NCBI RefSeq assembly: GCF_002210165.1
Contig: NZ_AQQP01000003.1
Span: forward strand, 62,001 to 126,000
Direction of reading: 5' to 3'
DNA length: 64,000 nucleotides
From: Phaeobacter sp. 22II1-1F12B
GTDB taxonomy: Bacteria > Pseudomonadota > Alphaproteobacteria > Rhodobacterales > Rhodobacteraceae
The notes under the pieces were generated by a model, which had not been told where the DNA came from, ran no database searches, and saw only the letters and a list, made by a program, of their open reading frames with translations. Below, one piece after another: positions 17,735 to 27,070 of the stretch. Each line of letters begins with the position of its first letter. Within the stretch, counting starts at the first letter, position 1. A program made the translations under genes and the position numbers.

Positions 17735-19591
17735 ATGCTCAGTATCAACGATATCACCTATGCCGTGGAAGGCCGCCCCCTGTTCGACGGGGCCAGTGCC
17801 ATCATTCCCGAAGGACACAAGGTTGGCCTTGTCGGTCGCAATGGCACCGGAAAGACCACGCTCTTTCGCCTGATCCGCAATGAACTGGCACTGGAAGGGG
17901 GATCGATTTCACTGCCGCTCAAAGCGCGCATTGGCGGGATCGCCCAAGAGGTTCCCTCTTCCGAGGTATCGCTTATCGATACGGTGCTTGCCGCCGATAC
18001 CGAGCGCGCGGCGCTCATGGCCGAGGCGGAAACCGCGACCGACGGGACGCGTATCGCCGAGATCCAGACACGTCTCGTGGATATCGACGCATGGTCTGCC
18101 GAGTCACGTGCGGCCTCGATTCTGAAAGGGCTCGGTTTTGACGACGAAGACCAGCTTCGCCCCTGCTCGGCCTATTCCGGTGGCTGGCGTATGCGCGTGG
18201 CACTGGCGGGCGTGCTTTTTGCCCAGCCCGATCTGCTGCTGCTCGACGAACCGACCAACTACCTCGATCTCGAAGGCGCGCTCTGGCTTGAAAACTACCT
18301 GAGCCGCTATCCCCATACGGTTATCATCATCAGCCATGACCGCGGCCTGCTGAACCGCGCGGTGAACGGGATTCTGCACCTTGAAGACCGCAAGCTGACC
18401 TATTGGACCGGCCCCTATGACCAGTTCGTCCGGCAGCGGGCCGAGCAGCGCGCGGTTCAGGCTTCGATGGCCAAGAAACAGCAGGCTCGCAAGGATCACC
18501 TGCAAAAGTTCGTGGATCGCTTCAAAGCCAAGGCGTCCAAGGCCAAACAGGCGCAGGCCCGGATCAAGATGATCGAAAAGATGGACATGATCACGGCCCC
18601 CGAAGAGGCCGCAAAGCTCGTGTTCACTTTTCCCCAGCCTGACGAGCTTTCGCCGCCGATCATCAATATCGAAAACGGCAGTACCGGTTACGGCGACACG
18701 ACGGTTCTGAGCCGCCTGAACCTGCGCATCGATCAGGATGATCGCATCGCGCTTCTGGGCAAGAACGGTCAGGGCAAATCGACCCTTTCCAAAATGCTAG
18801 CCGACCGCCTTGCGGTGCAGGCCGGCAAGATGACCCGCTCGACCAAGCTGCGCATCGGTTATTTCGCCCAGCACCAGGTGGATGAGCTGCACGTCGATGA
18901 AACCCCGCTGGATCACCTGCGCCGCCTGCGCCCGTCCGAAGGGCCCGGCCGCTGGCGCTCCCGCCTTGCGGGGTTCGGCCTTACCGCCGATCAGGCAGAT
19001 ACACTCGTCGGCAGGCTTTCGGGCGGGCAGAAGGCCCGGCTTTCCCTGCTGATCGCGACAATCGACGCACCGCATATGCTGATCCTCGACGAACCGACCA
19101 ACCACCTCGATATCGAATCCCGCGAGGCATTGGTCGAGGCCCTGACCAACTACAGCGGTGCCGTCATCCTCGTGAGCCACGACATGCACCTTCTGTCACT
19201 GGTGGCCGACCGGCTCTGGCTGGTGTCCGAGGGAACGGTGAAACCCTATGAGGATGACCTCGAAGGGTATCGCACACTCTTGCTGTCGCGCGACAAACCG
19301 GTGAAGAAATCCGCAAAGCAGGAAAAGCCCGCGGCCAAGAAACCGTCTCGTGAGGCCATCCAGTCCATGCGCAGCGACGTGCGCAAAGGCGAGGAACGCG
19401 TTGCCAAACTTAACGAAATGCGCGACCGGCTGGCCAAGAAGCTCGCCGATCCGGAACTCTATGAAACCTCCAAGCGTGGCGAAATGGAAGTCTGGCAGAA
19501 GAAATACGCCGAGGTGATGGAAGGGCTTGACCGCGCGGAAACGCTCTGGATGGCCGCGCTCGAAAAACTCGAAGCCGCGCAGGCGAAATAG
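17735..19591 (+). CDS. ABC-F ATPase, YheS-like
   Basis: A 618-residue cytosolic protein with two ABC domains and no membrane domain. Domain 1 has GRNGTGKTT, SGGWRMR and LLLLDEPTNYLD; domain 2 has GKNGQGKST, LSGGQKAR and LILDEPTNHLD. The linker arm and a Lys/Ala-rich C-terminal coiled coil (about 540-618) complete the ABC-F layout. It resembles E. coli YheS in linker (RFKAKASKAKQAQ) and order. ABC-F factors bind the ribosomal E site and relieve stalled translation. The frame is open upstream to 17618, but ATG 17735 starts the conserved N-terminus (MLSINDITYAVEG). A second, Uup-type ABC-F lies at 55489-57303. Confidence 0.92.
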   Translation: MLSINDITYAVEGRPLFDGASAIIPEGHKVGLVGRNGTGKTTLFRLIRNELALEGGSISLPLKARIGGIAQEVPSSEVSLIDTVLAADTERAALMAEAETATDGTRIAEIQTRLVDIDAWSAESRAASILKGLGFDDEDQLRPCSAYSGGWRMRVALAGVLFAQPDLLLLDEPTNYLDLEGALWLENYLSRYPHTVIIISHDRGLLNRAVNGILHLEDRKLTYWTGPYDQFVRQRAEQRAVQASMAKKQQARKDHLQKFVDRFKAKASKAKQAQARIKMIEKMDMITAPEEAAKLVFTFPQPDELSPPIINIENGSTGYGDTTVLSRLNLRIDQDDRIALLGKNGQGKSTLSKMLADRLAVQAGKMTRSTKLRIGYFAQHQVDELHVDETPLDHLRRLRPSEGPGRWRSRLAGFGLTADQADTLVGRLSGGQKARLSLLIATIDAPHMLILDEPTNHLDIESREALVEALTNYSGAVILVSHDMHLLSLVADRLWLVSEGTVKPYEDDLEGYRTLLLSRDKPVKKSAKQEKPAAKKPSREAIQSMRSDVRKGEERVAKLNEMRDRLAKKLADPELYETSKRGEMEVWQKKYAEVMEGLDRAETLWMAALEKLEAAQAK

Positions 19592-19667
19592 TCAATTAAA
19601 ACAATAATTAAACCGACTGAAAGACTCCGCCGAAGACGCAAAAGGCACCAATATACGTCGGCCGTAT

Positions 19668-19693
19668 TGTTAATAGTTCGTTAACTATTAACA
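19668..19693. promoter_or_regulatory. Perfect 11-bp inverted repeat upstream of histidine kinase
   Basis: TGTTAATAGTT and AACTATTAACA form a perfect inverted repeat with a 4-nt centre, 63 nt before the kinase start codon. A second, smaller one (ATACG-5-CGTAT) ends directly before it at 19653-19667. The AT-rich palindrome in a GC-rich genome suggests an operator or a transcript hairpin. Confidence 0.45.
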
Positions 19694-19755
19694 TGCACCC
19701 ATGAATGGGTGGCTAGAAACGGTGGAGCAAGGGGAAAACGTCCCCGTAGTGGCTG

Positions 19756-21408
19756 ATGTATATTAATACAGTCTTAAAGAACCGATTAGCCTGGGATTCA
19801 CTGGTCACAACCCATTTATCCAAGACGCTTGCAGTCATTGCGGGTGCAATTGCTGTTTTGAACCTCAGCCTTGGCTGGGGGCTCGGGGTCGGATTTCTGG
19901 TCCGAATCCTGCCCGAATACCCCGCAATGGTTCCCGAAACCGCCCTTGCCGTGCTGTTCGGCGCGATAGGTGTCTTTGGCAATTCCTTTACACCCGCCGG
20001 TCAGGCAATCCGGGCGAACTCGCTGATCTGTGCCGCTGCGATTTACCTGCTCATGGCGCAGTCCCGTCTGATGCCGCTGTTGCATCCGGACATGCTTTCT
20101 GATGACGAAATGTCGGTGTTCACCCTGATTGGCTGCGGCACTGTCGCCACCTGCCTGCTCTTGTCCACTGTCGAGCTGCAGTGGGTGCGGCGCCTGAAAT
20201 TTTCACTGCTATCCATCGGGATTTGCATCTGCGCCCTGCCCCTGCTGGGTTATCTCTTCAATGCTACCTTGCTGTTTTCTGATGAAAATTTCACAAGCAT
20301 GGCGATCCATACCGCTATCAGCTTCGAACTTCTGCTGGTCGCGCATCTGCTGAAATTCAAGACGTTCGGATGGCTTGGAATCCTGTTGTCGCCCGAACGC
20401 GGCAGCGAAATGCTGCGCCGTATACTGCCGGTGCTTGTCGTCGTACCTTTGATCTTTTGCGGGGCAGCGCTTGCCATTGGCCTGAATTCCAGCATTTCCC
20501 TCAATCTGAAACTGGCCGCACTCGCTTTCTTCATGATCCTCTTCACCGGTGCGGCCAGCATCTATTTTGCCGATCGGGTCAATACGCTGGAAAACCGCGC
20601 CTCGGCCGCCGAGAAAAAGGTATTGGCCAGCGAGCGCAAGAAAGTCGTCACCGATAGCGCAGTTGCCCGAGCACAGAAAATGACGGCGTTAAGCCAGCTC
20701 GTCGGCGGCGTCGCGCATGATTTCAATAATACGATGACCGTCATTCTCGGAAATCTCGAATTGATCGAGACGTCCGATTTGGATTCGCGGCAACGCAGTG
20801 AATTGAAACAGGCGATTAACGCGTCGAACCACGCCGTCCACGTCACCCGACAATTATTGGCCTACGGGCGTAAATCGCGCCTCGATGCGCATCTCGTAGA
20901 AATTGACAAACTGGTGGGGTCGTTTCTGACGACCCTTTACATTCTTCGGGTCTCCAACGTCATTCTCGAGACCGAGCTGGAGTCACCCGGTGCCTTTGTC
21001 CGGATTGACGAAGCGCATTTCAATCAATGCTTTGTCAATCTGTTCAACAATGCCTGCGATGCTATGCCCGAAGGTGGCGTTGTCGCGATCGCCACTCATG
21101 TCGTGCATCTGACCGGCAAGGAGGTAACGGGCTTTGGCGGCACCGAAACTCTTGCCGACGGAAATTATGTCGCGGTCAGCATCGCGGACGATGGCAAAGG
21201 CATGTCCGAAGAGGTGCTGCGTCAGGCGACCGAACCGTTCTTTACCACCAAACCTGTGGGCAAGGGCGACGGGCTTGGCCTGTCGGTCGCATCCGGTTTC
21301 TGCCGCCAGTGCGGTGGCGGCCTTGACCTGCAAAGCACGGTAGGAAGCGGAACCGTCGCGACTATGCTTTTCCCCCTGATCCCGCGCCCAAAACCCGACA
21401 CCACCTGA
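19756..21408 (+). CDS. Membrane sensor histidine kinase
   Basis: A 550-residue inner-membrane kinase. The first ~270 residues form about seven or eight hydrophobic helices of a MASE-like sensor module; the block GWLGILLSPERGSEMLRRILP lies at a loop within it. A short coiled coil leads to the HisKA domain with GGVAHDFNNTM (catalytic His), then the N-box NLFNNACDAMPEGG, G1 DDGKGM and G2 GLGLSVASG. The phosphoacceptor type is the same as in NtrB/FixL-like kinases. No receiver domain and no adjacent response regulator are present. The ligand is unknown. Confidence 0.87.
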   Translation: MYINTVLKNRLAWDSLVTTHLSKTLAVIAGAIAVLNLSLGWGLGVGFLVRILPEYPAMVPETALAVLFGAIGVFGNSFTPAGQAIRANSLICAAAIYLLMAQSRLMPLLHPDMLSDDEMSVFTLIGCGTVATCLLLSTVELQWVRRLKFSLLSIGICICALPLLGYLFNATLLFSDENFTSMAIHTAISFELLLVAHLLKFKTFGWLGILLSPERGSEMLRRILPVLVVVPLIFCGAALAIGLNSSISLNLKLAALAFFMILFTGAASIYFADRVNTLENRASAAEKKVLASERKKVVTDSAVARAQKMTALSQLVGGVAHDFNNTMTVILGNLELIETSDLDSRQRSELKQAINASNHAVHVTRQLLAYGRKSRLDAHLVEIDKLVGSFLTTLYILRVSNVILETELESPGAFVRIDEAHFNQCFVNLFNNACDAMPEGGVVAIATHVVHLTGKEVTGFGGTETLADGNYVAVSIADDGKGMSEEVLRQATEPFFTTKPVGKGDGLGLSVASGFCRQCGGGLDLQSTVGSGTVATMLFPLIPRPKPDTT

Positions 21409-21490
21409 TTTCGCCGAAATCCTCGACAAGCACTGCCCGGGAATCTACCTTTCCCGTCAACTGTCTCATCATCAGGCACGGCAAGGTTTC

Positions 21491-22105
21491 TTGGACACCG
21501 CATTTCTGATCACGGCTTTCGTCACGATGTTCGTCGTGATCGACCCCTTTGGTCTCGCGCCCCTGTTCGTCGCTCTGACGCAGGGGATGAGCGATTCAGC
21601 GCGTCGTTCCATCGGGATACGGGCCTGTGTCATAGCCGCCGTGATCCTTTCCCTTTTCGCCCTGATTGGAGAGCAACTCCTCGGGTTCATTGGCATTTCC
21701 ATGCCAGCCTTCCGCGTGGCCGGTGGTGTGCTGCTCTTTTTGACGGCGCTCGACATGCTGTTCGAACGTCGGACAAGACGTCGTGAAGACAAGACCGATG
21801 AAGACCGCGAAGATCCCTCTGTCTTCCCCCTCGCCATCCCCCTCATCAGCGGCCCCGGTGCCATTGCCTCGATCATCCTGCTCGCAGGCCAGCGTGAAGG
21901 CATCGAAGGGCCCTTGCTGGCAATCGCCGTGACGATCTGCGTGATTTTCGTCGCTTTTCTGCTGTTCCTTGTAAGCGGCATTCTCGAACGCGCTTTGGGC
22001 CGTGTTGGCATTACCGTGGTGACGCGCCTTCTCGGCATGTTGCTCGCTGCGCTGTCGGTTCAATTCGTGCTCGACGGGCTGCGCGCCTTTGGCTTCGCCG
22101 CCTAG
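21491..22105 (+). CDS. MarC family integral membrane protein
   Basis: A 204-residue inner-membrane protein with about six transmembrane helices. The family motifs VVIDPFGLAPLF near residues 16-27 and IPLISGPGAIASIIL near 117-131 are intact. Despite its name, MarC has no established role in antibiotic resistance; transport is only presumed. The start is a TTG with an AAGG motif before it; the next in-frame Met lies inside the first helix. It is 82 nt downstream of the kinase gene on the same strand. Confidence 0.9.
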   Translation: MDTAFLITAFVTMFVVIDPFGLAPLFVALTQGMSDSARRSIGIRACVIAAVILSLFALIGEQLLGFIGISMPAFRVAGGVLLFLTALDMLFERRTRRREDKTDEDREDPSVFPLAIPLISGPGAIASIILLAGQREGIEGPLLAIAVTICVIFVAFLLFLVSGILERALGRVGITVVTRLLGMLLAALSVQFVLDGLRAFGFAA

Positions 22106-22159
22106 AAACACGTCTGGTCCGACCTATATCTGTCTGAACCGAACTTGAGCAGGTGAACC

Positions 22160-22741
22160 GTGACCCCCGACCAGATAGCAAGGCTCGTCTTCCTGTGCCT
22201 TTTGGGCGCCGTGATCCTTTTCTGGATGTTCCGGGGCAGCCGTCAGTCGCTGAACCGTATCCTTCAGCAGATCGTCGTCTGGGCACTGCTCTTTGTTGGT
22301 GTGGTCGCGGGCTTTGGCCTCTGGAAGGATATCGAGCGCAGCGCAACATTCCGCCAAAACGTCAGCAGCCAAACCGGCGAGATCACCTCACCGCGCGCGC
22401 TGGATGGCCATTACTACCTGACGCTAGAGGTCAATGGCGAACCGGTCCGTTTCGTCGTCGATACAGGCGCCAGTGACATGGTGCTGACCCGGCAGGATGC
22501 TGAAACAGCAGGTATCGATATTGAAAACGCGCCCTTTTACCGCCGCGCTCAGACGGCAAACGGGGTGGTCCGGGTTGCACCGGTCACGATCGAAACGGTT
22601 GCCATCGGCCCCTTCATCGACAGGAATATCAGCGCCTCGATCAACGATGGCGAGATGGAGACATCCCTGCTTGGAATGACTTATCTACACAGGTTTCAAA
22701 AGATCGAAATCTCTGGCGGCGAGATGATCCTGACGCGGTAA
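22160..22741 (+). CDS. Membrane-anchored retropepsin-like aspartic protease (TIGR02281)
   Basis: A 193-residue protein with two N-terminal hydrophobic helices (about 8-25 and 37-54), then a periplasmic retropepsin-like domain. The catalytic VDTGAS motif is at residues 100-105 (Asp101), and the C-terminal SLLGMTYL motif matches the family. One such domain makes half an active site, so it should dimerise. The start is GTG. It is convergent with holC, with 17 nt between the stops. Its substrate is not known. Confidence 0.88.
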   Translation: MTPDQIARLVFLCLLGAVILFWMFRGSRQSLNRILQQIVVWALLFVGVVAGFGLWKDIERSATFRQNVSSQTGEITSPRALDGHYYLTLEVNGEPVRFVVDTGASDMVLTRQDAETAGIDIENAPFYRRAQTANGVVRVAPVTIETVAIGPFIDRNISASINDGEMETSLLGMTYLHRFQKIEISGGEMILTR

Positions 22742-22758
22742 ACCGCCGGAATCCAGAG

Positions 22759-23217
22759 TTAATTCGACTCCGCCTTCTTCTCCCAGTGACCAGCGGCCTC
22801 GGACCAGTATTGGGCGCTGCACCCTTCCGAGGTGAGGTGCTTCCACTGGCCCCGCGCCACCTGCACCGCTTCGGGGTCGTTTCCGTCGAACAGGATGCAG
22901 ACCCGTTCCATCTTGCGCACCTCGTCCGGCGAAACCGCGGCGCCGTCCACCGCCATCAGACATGCCGGATCATTGCCTAGCTCCGATGTCGTCAAAAGGA
23001 TCGGCTGCTCCGCATCATGGGCACCGCCAGCCAGCCCGTGCGCCATGAAATCCGTCTCGGGCCCCTGCCAGAGACGGTCATCCAGATAGGTCATGCGCGC
23101 GGGTTCCACCCCGCGCACCGCAACACGCCACCCTGCCCCGCGTGCCTTTCCAAGCAAAACAGGCAGCGTTTGCTCAAGCGGCGCACGGGTCAGGTGATAG
23201 AAATAGGCAGCGCCCAT
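22759..23217 (-). CDS. holC: DNA polymerase III subunit chi
   Basis: A 152-residue clamp-loader accessory subunit. The N-terminal YFYHLTRAPLEQTLPVLLGKA and the LDDRLWQG block are hallmarks of HolC. It links the clamp loader to single-strand-binding protein at the replication fork. It begins 3 nt after the pepA stop, an arrangement (pepA-holC) conserved in many proteobacteria, so the two are one operon. Confidence 0.95.
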   Translation of the reverse strand: MGAAYFYHLTRAPLEQTLPVLLGKARGAGWRVAVRGVEPARMTYLDDRLWQGPETDFMAHGLAGGAHDAEQPILLTTSELGNDPACLMAVDGAAVSPDEVRKMERVCILFDGNDPEAVQVARGQWKHLTSEGCSAQYWSEAAGHWEKKAESN

Positions 23218-23220
23218 CGA

Positions 23221-24696
23221 TCAGCTTTCGAACATATCCGAAACAAGACGGTTGAGCGCGGCAACGCCCCACCCGGTCGCGCCTTTGGGCGCGTAATCGG
23301 ATTCGGATTTGAGCGAGGCAACCCCGGCGATATCCAGATGGATCCAAGGGGTTTCATCCTTGACGAAACGCTTGAGAAACTGTGCTGCGGTGATCGAACC
23401 ACCCGGCCTGCCGCCGACGTTTTTCATATCGGCAATCCGTGACTTCAGCAGGTCGTCATAGCCCTGCCCCAGCGGCATCCGCCATGCGCCCTCACCTTCA
23501 GCTTCGGCCGCTTTTAGGAAGGCGTTGCAAAGCCGGTCGTCATTCGAAAATACCCCGGCATTATCGTGGCCCAGACCAACGATAATCGCGCCGGTCAGTG
23601 TGGCCAGATCGATCATGCCGGCCGGATTAAACCGGTCCTGCGCGTACCACATCACATCACACAGGACGAGCCGCCCCTCCGCATCGGTATTGATGATTTC
23701 AACGGTATCGCCCTTCATCGATTTCACCACATCGCCCGGGCGTGTCGCGTTGCCAGAGGGCATGTTTTCCACAAGCCCGACCAGACCAACCACGTTCGCC
23801 TTGGCCCCGCGCAGCGCCAGCGCCCGCATGACGCCGGAAACAACGCCAGCGCCGCCCATATCCATCGTCATGTCTTCCATGCCGCCCGCCGGTTTCAGCG
23901 AAATGCCCCCGGTGTCGAACACGACACCCTTGCCGACAAGCGCAAGCGGCGCGGCCCCCTTCTCACCGCCGTTCCATTGCATAACGACGACCTTGGAGGG
24001 GCTGTCCGATCCCTGCCCGACGCTCAGCAACGTCCGCATCCCGAGCTTTTCGAGGTCTTTCTCTTCCAGAACCTCGATCTTGAGCCCGAGCGACTTCATT
24101 TCTTCCAGCCGGTTCGCAAATTCGGTCGTGGTCAGCACGTTGGCCGGTTCATTGACCAGATCGCGGGTGAAATGCGCGCCTTCGGCAACCGCCAGCAAGG
24201 GCTTGGCGACAGCCTGAATATCTTCCGGCACATTGTGATAGATCGTCACGTCGCCGGCCTCGGCGTCAGCCTTCTCCGACGTCTTGTGATTATTAAAGCT
24301 GTAATCGCGAAGCGCGATCCCAAGCGCCAGTTGGGCAGCACCCTTGAGATTGCCCGCCATAACGCTGAGAGGCTTGTCACCCTTAAGCTTTGCAAGCTTG
24401 GCCCCGGCCTTGCGTATTTCAACCGGTGCTGCGTTACGCGCAATGATCAGGATATCCAGCGCTTCGGCCGCCATGCCCGCAGGCCAGCCAAGCGAGATGA
24501 CCTGCCCGGATTTGACCTTGGCGAAGCCTTCGCTCTCGACGAAACGCGCAACCGCCCCCTTGGACAGCCGATTGGCCCGCCGCGCCGCCTGATCGAGCTT
24601 TCCATCCGGTGTCACCATGACCACCAGACGGCCATTCGCCTCGGCCATCGCGTCAAGATCGGTTTCCAGGAATTGGATCGGGGTCGGCATGCTCAT
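23221..24696 (-). CDS. pepA: Leucyl aminopeptidase
   Basis: A 491-residue M17 di-metal aminopeptidase that removes N-terminal residues from peptides in the cytosol and works as a hexamer. The signature NTDAEGRL is intact; the metal ligands lie in VGKGVVFDTGGISLK and DMGGAG. The frame is open to 24723, but the ATG at 24696 has a GGAG ribosome binding site 6 nt before it and gives the usual N-terminus. It is first gene of the pepA-holC operon and divergent from lptF. Confidence 0.96.
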   Translation of the reverse strand: MSMPTPIQFLETDLDAMAEANGRLVVMVTPDGKLDQAARRANRLSKGAVARFVESEGFAKVKSGQVISLGWPAGMAAEALDILIIARNAAPVEIRKAGAKLAKLKGDKPLSVMAGNLKGAAQLALGIALRDYSFNNHKTSEKADAEAGDVTIYHNVPEDIQAVAKPLLAVAEGAHFTRDLVNEPANVLTTTEFANRLEEMKSLGLKIEVLEEKDLEKLGMRTLLSVGQGSDSPSKVVVMQWNGGEKGAAPLALVGKGVVFDTGGISLKPAGGMEDMTMDMGGAGVVSGVMRALALRGAKANVVGLVGLVENMPSGNATRPGDVVKSMKGDTVEIINTDAEGRLVLCDVMWYAQDRFNPAGMIDLATLTGAIIVGLGHDNAGVFSNDDRLCNAFLKAAEAEGEGAWRMPLGQGYDDLLKSRIADMKNVGGRPGGSITAAQFLKRFVKDETPWIHLDIAGVASLKSESDYAPKGATGWGVAALNRLVSDMFES

Positions 24697-24833
24697 TCTC
24701 AGCTCCAGTTTTCTGCTCATCAAGACCTAGCGCGCCAGTCAGGCCTTGACCAGATAGCAGTTTTACCCGATCTGCATTTCCACTAAGATCATGTAAAACC
24801 AAAGTAGTCGGTACAGGAGCAGAGAGGATAATC

Positions 24834-25973
24834 GTGTCACGTTACGACAGATATGTCCTGTCCCAATACCTTCTGTTCTTTGGATTCTTTGCCCTGATCC
24901 TAGTTGCGGTCTTCTGGATCAACCGGGCCGTTGTCCTTTTCGACCGTTTGATCGGCGACGGCCAGTCGGCGATGGTTTTCCTCGAATTTTCCGCACTTAC
25001 CCTGCCCAACCTGATCCGCATGGTTCTGCCCATGGCAGCATTCGCGGCCACCGTCTACGTCACGAACCGGCTGAATTCCGAAAGCGAATTGACGGTGATG
25101 CAGGCCACCGGCACCGGCCCGTGGCGGCTGGCACGGCCCGCCCTGGTCTTCGGCCTGATCGCGATGCTGATGATGAGCGTGCTGACCCACGTTCTTCTCC
25201 CCGCCTCCATCAAGCAACTCGCCCAGAGAGAGGTCGAAATCGCGCGCAACCTGACCGCCCGGCTGCTGACCGAGGGCAGTTTCCTGCACCCATCGCCCGG
25301 CGTGACCTTCTATATCCGCCAGATCGACCCTGATGGCACGCTCAACGATGTATTTCTCTCTGACCGTCGCGACCCGACGGTAAACGCGACGTATACAGGG
25401 ACACGTGCCTTTCTGGTACGTGACGAGGGCCGGACCGACCTGATCATGGTCGATGGCATGGCACAGCGCCTGAACACGGAAACGCAAGAGCTGTCGACCA
25501 CGCTTTTCGCCGATTTCACCTATGACATCAGCAAGCTGATCAAGATCGAGGACCGAACAACCCGAAGCATCCGCGCGATATCCACGCCCGACCTGATGAC
25601 GCAGGCCAGCGAAATCACCGAAAACGAAGGTTTCACACCCGGTCAGCTTGCCGAGGAACTGCACCTGCGCTTTTCCCGCGCCACCGTGTGTATTGCCGTC
25701 GCTCTGATCGGCTATTCCACGCTGATGCTTGGCAGCTTTTCGCGTTTCGGTGTCTGGAGACAGGCGCTGTTCGCCTTCCTCCTGCTGATCCTGCTCGAAG
25801 CGATGCGCGGCGTGATTTCGGACCCGGTGCTTGAAAACGCCTCGATGTGGCCCCTGCTGTACCTGCCGACGCTTCTGGGCATTGCCATATCCGCCCTGTT
25901 CCTGCGATTTGCAGGTCGCCCGCTGCGGCTGCGTCCTCGTCCGAAAACACCTCCGCTGGAGGGCGCCACGTGA
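24834..25973 (+). CDS. lptF: LPS export ABC transporter permease LptF
   Basis: A 379-residue inner-membrane permease with three N-terminal helices, a periplasmic jellyroll domain (about 130-270) and three C-terminal helices. The N-terminal RYVLSQYLLFFGFF and the block LTLPNLIRMVLPMAAFAATV are typical. With LptG and the LptB ATPase it extracts lipopolysaccharide from the inner membrane. The start is GTG with a GAGAGGA site. Its stop overlaps the lptG start by 4 nt (GTGA). First gene of the outer-membrane biogenesis operon; lptB is not in this window. Confidence 0.95.
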   Translation: MSRYDRYVLSQYLLFFGFFALILVAVFWINRAVVLFDRLIGDGQSAMVFLEFSALTLPNLIRMVLPMAAFAATVYVTNRLNSESELTVMQATGTGPWRLARPALVFGLIAMLMMSVLTHVLLPASIKQLAQREVEIARNLTARLLTEGSFLHPSPGVTFYIRQIDPDGTLNDVFLSDRRDPTVNATYTGTRAFLVRDEGRTDLIMVDGMAQRLNTETQELSTTLFADFTYDISKLIKIEDRTTRSIRAISTPDLMTQASEITENEGFTPGQLAEELHLRFSRATVCIAVALIGYSTLMLGSFSRFGVWRQALFAFLLLILLEAMRGVISDPVLENASMWPLLYLPTLLGIAISALFLRFAGRPLRLRPRPKTPPLEGAT

Positions 25974-27070
25974 TACTCGACCGATATTTCGCACGCCGTT
26001 TCCTGCAAAGTTTCCTGATGATCGGCGGGGTATTCCTGACGCTGATCATGCTGATCGACCTGATCGAGCAATTGCGCCGGTTCGAAGGAATCGACATCAG
26101 CTTTGCACAGATGCTGGCGCTCACCATGCTGAACGCGCCGACCGCGATCAAGGAAGTGCTGCCGCTTTTGATGATCATGTCGACCATCGTGTTGTTCATC
26201 GGTCTCGCGCGAAGCAGTGAGCTCGTCGTGACCCGCGCGACGGGTCGCTCGGGCATCCGCGCCCTCGCGGCACCGGCCATCGTCGCCTTTATCATCGGTG
26301 TGCTGGCGGTCAGCACACTGAACCCGATCGCCGCGGCCACCTCGAACCGGGCACAGCAGCTTTCCGACAACTACCGCTCCGGCGGTCCGGCAACCCTGTC
26401 GATCAGCGGTGAAGGTCTCTGGCTGCGGCAGGGCAGCACCCAAGGCCAATCCGTCATCCATGCGACCGGCTATGGTGGTGCAAACGAGGTCATCCTGTTC
26501 GACGTGACCTTCCTGTCTTATGCCCCCGAAGGCGGGCCTGTCCGACGCATAGACGCCAAGAGCGCGCGGCTCGAAGCGAACGAATGGCGCTTGTCCGACG
26601 CAAAAGTGTGGGAGCTTCGATCCGGCCAGAATCCGGAAAGCACGGCCACCCGCCATGAAGAGTTGCAGATCCCAACGACCCTGACACAGGATCGCGTGCG
26701 CGAAAGCCTTGGACGGCCGGCGGGCATTTCGATCTACGATCTGCCGGACACGATCCGCGCCTTGCGGCTGGCCGGGTTTTCGACCAAGCGGCACGAAGTC
26801 TGGTATCAGGTCGAACTCGCCCGTCCCCTTTTCCTCATGGCGATGGTTCTGGTCGGCGCATCCTTTACCATGCGACATGCCCGTTTCGGCGGCACTGGGA
26901 TCGCCGTGATTTCCGCGGTCCTGCTTGGGTTTGCGCTCTATTTCATTCGTAACTTTGCGCAGATCCTCGGAGAGAACGGCCAGATCCCGGTTCTGCTCGC
27001 GGCTTGGGGCCCGCCGATTGCCTCGATCCTCCTGACACTAGGCCTCTTGCTTCACGTGGAGGACGGATGA
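25970..27070 (+). CDS. lptG: LPS export ABC transporter permease LptG
   Basis: A 366-residue partner of LptF with the same six-helix plus jellyroll plan. The N-terminus ILDRYFARRFLQSFLMIGG and the coupling segment near SSELVVTRATGRS are family-typical. The GTG start at 25970 overlaps the lptF stop; the open frame upstream of it is a shadow of lptF. The lptG stop overlaps the lptD start by 4 nt (ATGA), so LptF, LptG and LptD are translationally linked. Confidence 0.95.
   Translation: MILDRYFARRFLQSFLMIGGVFLTLIMLIDLIEQLRRFEGIDISFAQMLALTMLNAPTAIKEVLPLLMIMSTIVLFIGLARSSELVVTRATGRSGIRALAAPAIVAFIIGVLAVSTLNPIAAATSNRAQQLSDNYRSGGPATLSISGEGLWLRQGSTQGQSVIHATGYGGANEVILFDVTFLSYAPEGGPVRRIDAKSARLEANEWRLSDAKVWELRSGQNPESTATRHEELQIPTTLTQDRVRESLGRPAGISIYDLPDTIRALRLAGFSTKRHEVWYQVELARPLFLMAMVLVGASFTMRHARFGGTGIAVISAVLLGFALYFIRNFAQILGENGQIPVLLAAWGPPIASILLTLGLLLHVEDG

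Noticed and set aside
24900-25994. 364-residue open frame on the minus strand
   Set aside because: Antisense to lptF, rich in Gln, Gly and Arg, no domain.
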